Shown in pieces: positions 5,502-9,543 of a stretch of 9,543 bases of DNA (positions are counted from its first letter, which is position 1; the number at the start of each line of letters is the position of its first letter). Made by a program: the position numbers and the translations under genes. The notes beneath the pieces were generated by a model. It did no database searches. It was given only the letters and a program-made list of their open reading frames with translations, and had not been told where the DNA came from. Source of the DNA: Planctomycetota bacterium (GTDB taxonomy: Bacteria > Planctomycetota > Brocadiia > Brocadiales > Bathyanammoxibiaceae). Where the stretch lies: the NCBI GenBank assembly GCA_030623665.1, contig JAUXLO010000056.1, positions 1 to 9,543 of the forward strand, in the 5' to 3' direction.

Positions 5502-5564
5502 GGTCAGGGAGAGTTAGCCGGTCTTTAATCTCCGGTGGAGGCAGATGGCCCGCGTTCTTTCCCG

Positions 5565-5593
5565 TTGCGCCCTCGATATTGCGGCAGTAGAAT
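5565..5593 (+). promoter_or_regulatory. Weak candidate promoter for carbamate kinase
   Basis: TTGCGC (5565-5570, 3 of 6), a 17-base spacer and TAGAAT (5588-5593, 5 of 6). The -10 is good and the -35 poor, which would fit an activated promoter. The predicted start near 5600 leaves about 34 bases of leader, including the ribosome binding site GGGGAG (5621-5626). Confidence 0.35.
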
Positions 5594-5633
5594 ACCGACA
5601 CCCATTGCAAACTTTCCATCGGGGAGCTGACAC

Positions 5634-6584
5634 ATGGCCATCAAGAAGGCGGTCATTGCCTTCGGCGGCAACGCAATCCTTCAGGAGGGAGACAGGGGCA
5701 CGGTCCGGGAACAGCTCAGGCACTGCAGCGAGACGTGCGAGGCCCTGCTCGACATCATAGGTAAGGGCTACGAACTGGTGATAATCCACGGCAACGGTCC
5801 CCAGGTGGGCAACATGCTCTTGCGGGTAGAAGGCGCACGGGGAAGGGCGCCGGAGCTGCCCCTTGACGTCTGTGTCGCGGCTACACAGGGTACGATGGGG
5901 TTTATGCTCGAGATAGAGATGCGCAACCGGCTAAAGGCGCGCGGCCTTGTGAAGGACGTGACCACGCTCATGACCCAGGTGGTCGTCGACCCGGACAGGG
6001 AGAGGTTCGAACACCCGACAAAACCCGTGGGCCCCTTCTACGATAAAGAACGCGCCGAGGAACTGAGGCAGGAAAAATCCTGGGACATCGTGGAGGACAG
6101 CCACAGGGGCTTCCGCCGGGTAGTGCCGTCGCCGAGGCCGATTGAGATACTGGGAGTCGAGACGGTTCGGTCGCTTATCAACCAGGGTCATATCGTCATC
6201 GCCGCAGGCGGGGGAGGCGTCCCCGTCCTCAGAAGAAACGGCGAGCACCTTACTGGTGCGGAAGCCGTGATTGACAAGGACTATACGGCCGCCCTGATGG
6301 CGCGTGAGGTGGGAGCCGAACTCTTTATCATCCTGACCCGCGTGGAGAGCGTGGCCGTAGGTTTTGGGACTGCACAAGAAAAACCCCTGCGCCGCATTAC
6401 GGCCGCCGAGGCCAGGGACTACCTTGCACAGGGGGAGTTCCCGCCGGGCAGTATGGCCCCGAAGATATCCGCAGCGCTTGAGTTCGTGGAGGCCACCGGG
6501 CATGAGGTATTGATAACCGCAGCAGAGACACTGCGGCCCGCCATGGACGGCCTCACCGGCACCAGGATTGTGAAGGGAGATTAA
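5634..6584 (+). CDS. arcC: Carbamate kinase
   Basis: A complete 316-residue carbamate kinase of the amino acid kinase superfamily, which transfers phosphate between carbamoyl phosphate and ADP to make ATP and carbamate (reversible). The N-terminal phosphate-binding motif is AFGGNAIL (9-16). HGNGPQVGNML follows at about 58-68, and GGGGVPV begins at 192. DKDYTAALMAREVGAEL (from 214) leads to the usual LT-x-V segment, and PGSMAPK (271-277) matches the family's PGSMGPK with A for G. Length is normal and no domain is missing. GGGGAG... spacing is good: GGGGAG ends seven bases before the ATG. In arginine or agmatine catabolism arcC normally travels with arcA and an ornithine or putrescine carbamoyltransferase; none is visible, so the source of carbamoyl phosphate is unclear. 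The gene is richer in G/C at third positions than the MerR and DUF4438 genes. Confidence 0.95.
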   Translation: MAIKKAVIAFGGNAILQEGDRGTVREQLRHCSETCEALLDIIGKGYELVIIHGNGPQVGNMLLRVEGARGRAPELPLDVCVAATQGTMGFMLEIEMRNRLKARGLVKDVTTLMTQVVVDPDRERFEHPTKPVGPFYDKERAEELRQEKSWDIVEDSHRGFRRVVPSPRPIEILGVETVRSLINQGHIVIAAGGGGVPVLRRNGEHLTGAEAVIDKDYTAALMAREVGAELFIILTRVESVAVGFGTAQEKPLRRITAAEARDYLAQGEFPPGSMAPKISAALEFVEATGHEVLITAAETLRPAMDGLTGTRIVKGD

Positions 6585-6592
6585 TTTACAAG

Positions 6593-6653
6593 TTGTAGCT
6601 GCCCCATTTATGGGGCGCTTGATATGGAGGCTCGATAAATCGAGCAGCTACAA
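6593..6653. repeat. Three-way-junction palindromic repeat element
   Basis: An outer stem, TTGTAGCT (6593-6600) with AGCTACAA (6646-6653), encloses two perfect hairpins that abut it directly: GCCCCATTTATGGGGC (6601-6616) and GCTCGATAAATCGAGC (6630-6645). The 13 bases 6617-6629 separate the two. Folded, this is a neat three-way junction. It starts 8 bases after the arcC stop and lacks a T-run, so it is not a standard terminator. It resembles the interspersed intergenic palindromes I associate with planctomycete and other environmental genomes, but I cannot count copies from one window. Confidence 0.65.
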
Positions 6654-6676
6654 AATACTTCTACATAATAACATAG

Positions 6677-6725
6677 GGTGTGCGCCATAGGCGCATCTGC
6701 CTATGGCATGACGTCTGGACGCACC
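6677..6725. repeat. Second palindromic element, 9-bp perfect stem
   Basis: GCCATAGGC (6684-6692) pairs with GCCTATGGC (6699-6707) around a 6-base loop. An outer stem, GGTGTG (6677-6682) with CGCACC (6720-6725), closes it with one G-U pair, leaving a 12-base bulge on the right that contains ACGT. The sequence is unrelated to the neighbouring elements, so it looks like a separate repeat inserted in the same gap. Confidence 0.5.
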
Positions 6726-6737
6726 ATATTCCCTGTC

Positions 6738-6821
6738 TCCTCCCCCTTGAGGGGGGAGGATTAAGGTGGGGGTGAACATCACCCTCCCCCTTCCCCCTCC
6801 CCTCAAGGGAGGGGGAAGGGG
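6738..6821. repeat. C/G-rich composite palindromic repeat
   Basis: Three hairpins in a row in strongly strand-asymmetric C-run/G-run sequence: CTCCCCC-TTGA-GGGGGG (about 6741-6756), GGGTGA-ACA-TCACCC (6770-6784), and a perfect 15-bp stem CCCCTTCCCCCTCCC (6787-6801) with GGGAGGGGGAAGGGG (6807-6821), loop 5. The left and right hairpins are related to each other as inverted copies around the central one, so the whole element is a rough palindrome, MITE- or REP-like. Similar C/G-run palindromes are common between genes in environmental anaerobe genomes, from memory. It is open in one frame towards yggU, see that entry. Confidence 0.6.
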
Positions 6822-6921
6822 AGAAATCCCCTCGAGGGAGGTGGAGAAGAAGGAAACTCCTGTTGAAAGCAGGCAAGTAGAAAAGGTCGTTTTTCAGAGG
6901 CCACAAGTAGTGAAATTTGCT

Positions 6922-7218
6922 ATGGCTGCGATTGAGATGAAAAGAACCTCAAAAGGCATAGTCATCCCTGTAAAGGTACAGCCGGGTGCTAAGAGGGATG
7001 GCATAGCGGGAGAGTGGGGTGGCAGACTGAAGATACAGGTAAAGGCGCCGCCTGAAAAGGGCAAGGCAAATGAGGCGGTCATTAAACTCCTTGCCAAGAG
7101 TTTGGGCATCCAGAGGTCAAGCGTCCACATTATCTCCGGCGAGTTCTCCCGGGAGAAGAAGGTCCTGGTTCAGGGCATGACCTCCGTGAAGGATTTAGAG
7201 AGTTTCTGCCGGGGATAA
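6922..7218 (+). CDS. yggU: YggU/DUF167 family protein
   Basis: A 98-residue protein of the DUF167 (YggU) family, small conserved cytoplasmic proteins of unknown biochemical role. The signature is clear: IPVKVQPGAKRDGIAGEWGG, then LKIQVKAPPEKGKANEAVIK (the conserved APPxxGKAN motif) and VHIISGEFSREKKVLVQG. Length from this ATG matches E. coli YggU. The reading frame runs back without a stop to a GTG at 6766 inside the C/G-rich repeat, but those residues (proline- and glycine-rich) are repeat-derived. A GTG at 6910 preceded by AGAGG (6896-6900) and an ATG at 6937 are alternative starts; no start has a strong ribosome binding site. It is followed after 16 bases by ileS on the same strand. No promoter is evident between the repeat and the gene. 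Confidence 0.88.
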   Translation: MAAIEMKRTSKGIVIPVKVQPGAKRDGIAGEWGGRLKIQVKAPPEKGKANEAVIKLLAKSLGIQRSSVHIISGEFSREKKVLVQGMTSVKDLESFCRG

Positions 7219-7234
7219 TAATACATCCTAAAAA

Positions 7235-9543
7235 ATGACCACTAACTATAAAGCCACACTAAACCTGCCCGTTACAAAATTTCCGATGAAGGCGGACCTC
7301 ATTCGCAGGGAGCCTGAGATACGGAAGAAGTGGGACGCCGAAGACCTCTATGCCCGGCTGCGCAGGGCTGGAAAGGGGAAGAAGAAATATATAGTCCACG
7401 ACGGCCCCCCATACCCTACGGGCGATCTGCACATAGGCACAGGGCTGAACAAGACACTGAAGGATCTGATCGTAAGGTACAAAACCATGCGGGGTTACGA
7501 CTCCCCTTTTGTCCCGGGCTGGGACTGTCACGGGCTGCCCATAGAACACAGGGTGATGCAGTCGCTCACGAAGGGCAAGGACCCGCAGAAACTGGACAAA
7601 CTGCTCGAAAAGGCAAGGGATGAATCAAAAAAAACGGGCCGGCTCAGCAAAGAAACAAAGAAGATGCTCTCTTCTCTGTTGATTCCGGAGGACAAGGCCG
7701 AGGCGCCGGAGGCTCATGTCACTGATAAGCCCACAATACGCAGGCTGTGCAGGCATTATGCCGAACTCTACGTCAACCTCCAGAGGGAGCAGTTCAAGGC
7801 CCTCGGCATATCGGGGGACTGGGATAACCCGTACCTGACAATAAACCCGCAGTACGAGGCCGCCGTTATAGACACCTTCGGGAAGCTGGTAGAGGGCGGG
7901 TATGTCTACCGCAGCCTGAAGCCCATCCACTGGTGCATACACTGCGAGACCGCACTGGCCGAGGCGGAACTGGAGTACGCAGATAAAACAAGCCCCTCAA
8001 TCTTCGTCAACTTTAAGCTGACGGATGGCGTCACCGACCTATTTAAAGACGCTGGTTTGGAAGCTAAGGAGGACGTGCATATCCTGATATGGACCACAAC
8101 CCCTTGGACCATACCTGCGAATTTAGCCACCGCCGTCCACCCGGAGTCGCACTACGCCGCCGTGAGATACACCAACCCACTGACTCAAAAAAAGGTGATC
8201 AGCATGATGGCCCGGAGCCTTGTCGAGTCGGTCATGGAGGGCCTGGGGATAGAGGACGCCGAAATCCTGGGCTCAGTGCCTGGAAAGGCGCTTGAAGGCA
8301 AGAGATATAATCACCCGTTGAGGGATACCCAGGGTGCAATAGTCACGGCAGACTACGTGAGTCTTAAAGAGGGCACGGGTTGTGTCCATACCGCGCCCGG
8401 CCACGGCCAGGATGACTACCAGACCGGCCTGAGATATAAACTGCCCATCTTCAGCCCCGTAGATTCCAGGGGAAGATTCACCAACGAGGCGCCAGATTTC
8501 ATACAGGGCCAAGAGGTGCACGAGGCAAACCCCAATATAATCGGGAAACTGGGGGACCTGGGTGCGCTCATCAGCAAGACCTCGGTTCAGCATTCATACC
8601 CACACTGCTGGAGGTGCAAGCATCCGGTAATCTTCAGGGCGACAAAGCAGTGGTTTATAAGCCTGGACCATGACGACCTGAGGGGCCGTGCGCTGGATGC
8701 GGTAAGGAATACCCGGTGGGTGCCCGCCTGGGGCATGGACAGGATGAGCGGCATGATCCACCTAAGGCCCGACTGGTGTATATCGCGCCAGAGGTCCTGG
8801 GGGGTCCCCATACCCGTCTTTCACTGCGAGGACTGCGAAGAGACCCTGCTGACACCGGAGACGGTCTTCCACGTCAGGGATGTTTTCGGGGAAAAGGGCT
8901 CGGACAGCTGGTTCACGCTGGACGCAAGGGAATTCCTGCCGCCCGGCACGAGCTGCAAGAAATGCGGCGGCAAAAAACTCAGGAAGGAGATGGACATCTT
9001 TGACGTATGGTTCGAGTCCGGCTCCAGCCACCACGCCGTACTGCACGGCAACAAGGAACTCTCCTTCCCTGCGGACGTCTATCTGGAGGGTACCGACCAG
9101 CACCGCGGCTGGTTCCAGCTCTCACTGCTGCCCTCCGTCGGCGCCTGGGGCTGTGCGCCATTCCGGATGGTACTTACCCACGGCTTTGTGGTGGACGAAA
9201 AGGGCGAGAAGATGTCAAAGTCGCTGGGCAACTTCATCTCCGTTGAGGACGCCCTCGGGCGCTTCGGGGCGGATATTATAAGGCTGTGGACCTCGTCCCA
9301 GGACTACAGGCAGGACATAAACACTTCCGTGGCGCTGATGGCGCGCACGTCGGACGTGTACCGGCGGGTCAGAAACACCTTCCGCTACCTGCTCGGCAAC
9401 CTCCACGACTTTGACCCCGGCGCGGACAGCGTGGACTATAAAGAGCTCCCGGAGATAGACCGCTGGGCGCTGAGCAGGACGCAGGGGCTTGTTCAGTCCG
9501 TAACACGCGCCTTTGAGAACCTGGAGTTCCACAAGGTGCACCA
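7235..9543 (+). CDS. ileS: Isoleucyl-tRNA synthetase, 3' end outside window
   Basis: The first 769 codons of a class I isoleucyl-tRNA synthetase, which charges tRNA-Ile with isoleucine using ATP and hydrolyses misactivated valine. The sequence shows HDGPPYPTGDLHIGTGLNKT with the first signature HIGT at 66-69, PFVPGWDCHGLPIE (91-104), and the editing-domain WTTTPWTIPANLA from residue 286. It also shows CWRC-type cysteines before IFRATKQWF, WCISRQRSWGVPIP from 513, two Cys pairs (C531/C534 and C574/C577) that could bind zinc, GTDQHRGWFQ, and KMSKS at 659-663. The anticodon-binding end and C-terminal zinc finger lie beyond the window. Oddities: the second His of HIGH is Thr, and a lysine-rich stretch (about 110-165) is longer than in the E. 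coli enzyme. There is no Shine-Dalgarno before the ATG; coupling to yggU 16 bases upstream is possible. Family assignment is certain. Confidence 0.97.
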   Translation, partial: MTTNYKATLNLPVTKFPMKADLIRREPEIRKKWDAEDLYARLRRAGKGKKKYIVHDGPPYPTGDLHIGTGLNKTLKDLIVRYKTMRGYDSPFVPGWDCHGLPIEHRVMQSLTKGKDPQKLDKLLEKARDESKKTGRLSKETKKMLSSLLIPEDKAEAPEAHVTDKPTIRRLCRHYAELYVNLQREQFKALGISGDWDNPYLTINPQYEAAVIDTFGKLVEGGYVYRSLKPIHWCIHCETALAEAELEYADKTSPSIFVNFKLTDGVTDLFKDAGLEAKEDVHILIWTTTPWTIPANLATAVHPESHYAAVRYTNPLTQKKVISMMARSLVESVMEGLGIEDAEILGSVPGKALEGKRYNHPLRDTQGAIVTADYVSLKEGTGCVHTAPGHGQDDYQTGLRYKLPIFSPVDSRGRFTNEAPDFIQGQEVHEANPNIIGKLGDLGALISKTSVQHSYPHCWRCKHPVIFRATKQWFISLDHDDLRGRALDAVRNTRWVPAWGMDRMSGMIHLRPDWCISRQRSWGVPIPVFHCEDCEETLLTPETVFHVRDVFGEKGSDSWFTLDAREFLPPGTSCKKCGGKKLRKEMDIFDVWFESGSSHHAVLHGNKELSFPADVYLEGTDQHRGWFQLSLLPSVGAWGCAPFRMVLTHGFVVDEKGEKMSKSLGNFISVEDALGRFGADIIRLWTSSQDYRQDINTSVALMARTSDVYRRVRNTFRYLLGNLHDFDPGADSVDYKELPEIDRWALSRTQGLVQSVTRAFENLEFHKVH

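Noticed and set aside
5931..6503. 190-codon minus-strand open frame inside arcC
   Set aside because: Long antisense frames are expected in G/C-rich genes; arcC has all family motifs.
6590..6660. Intrinsic terminator of arcC
   Set aside because: The hairpins are strong but not followed by a T-run on the plus strand, so they are listed as a repeat instead.
6585..6840. CRISPR array
   Set aside because: The repeats are palindromes of three different sequences, with no regular direct repeat and spacer pattern.

Overview
The window looks like an ordinary chromosomal stretch from a Gram-negative, probably anaerobic bacterium of about 50% GC. Two products carry Sec signal peptides and there are single-copy housekeeping genes (scpA, ileS). 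The isoleucyl-tRNA synthetase has a 'PYPTGDLHIGT' first signature and a 'NPYLT' stretch that recall planctomycete enzymes. Together with a DUF1858 protein this makes a Planctomycetota (Brocadiales-like) source my best guess, but this is inference; Nitrospirota or Desulfobacterota cannot be excluded.

Layout. Positions 2-1404 (minus strand) hold a two-gene operon, a site-2-protease-like M50 metallopeptidase followed by scpA, with a 4-base start/stop overlap. Its near-consensus promoter lies so close to the ATG that the mRNA should be almost leaderless. The 394-base divergent gap 1405-1798 has no gene. It holds that promoter, an 8-mer direct repeat spaced 11 bp, a second promoter facing right, and four successive inverted repeats, the last followed by a T-run, ahead of the next gene. 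Positions 1799-3187 (plus) hold a DUF4438 gene and a tandem DUF1858-like gene, a small operon of unknown function. Next come a convergent secreted orphan (3203-3799, minus), a divergent promoter pair with a dyad over the right-hand start site, and a MerR-type regulator whose C-terminus resembles a HicB antitoxin (4012-4632). That gene ends in a large two-tier terminator. A secreted SRPBCC/START-like protein (4787-5413, minus) faces away from a complete carbamate kinase gene (5634-6584, plus).

The gap 6585-6921 is an island of three different palindromic repeat elements: a three-way-junction-like repeat, a 9-bp stem repeat, and a C/G-rich element with a 15-bp perfect hairpin. Beyond it lie yggU (DUF167) and a 3'-truncated ileS with a 16-base gap.

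Functionally the window mixes chromosome segregation (ScpA), intramembrane proteolysis, carbamoyl-phosphate/ATP metabolism and translation. I see no phage, CRISPR, tRNA, rRNA or transposase. The least explained parts are the DUF4438/DUF1858 operon with its structured leader, the MerR-HicB-like fusion with its own operator candidate, and the palindrome island.
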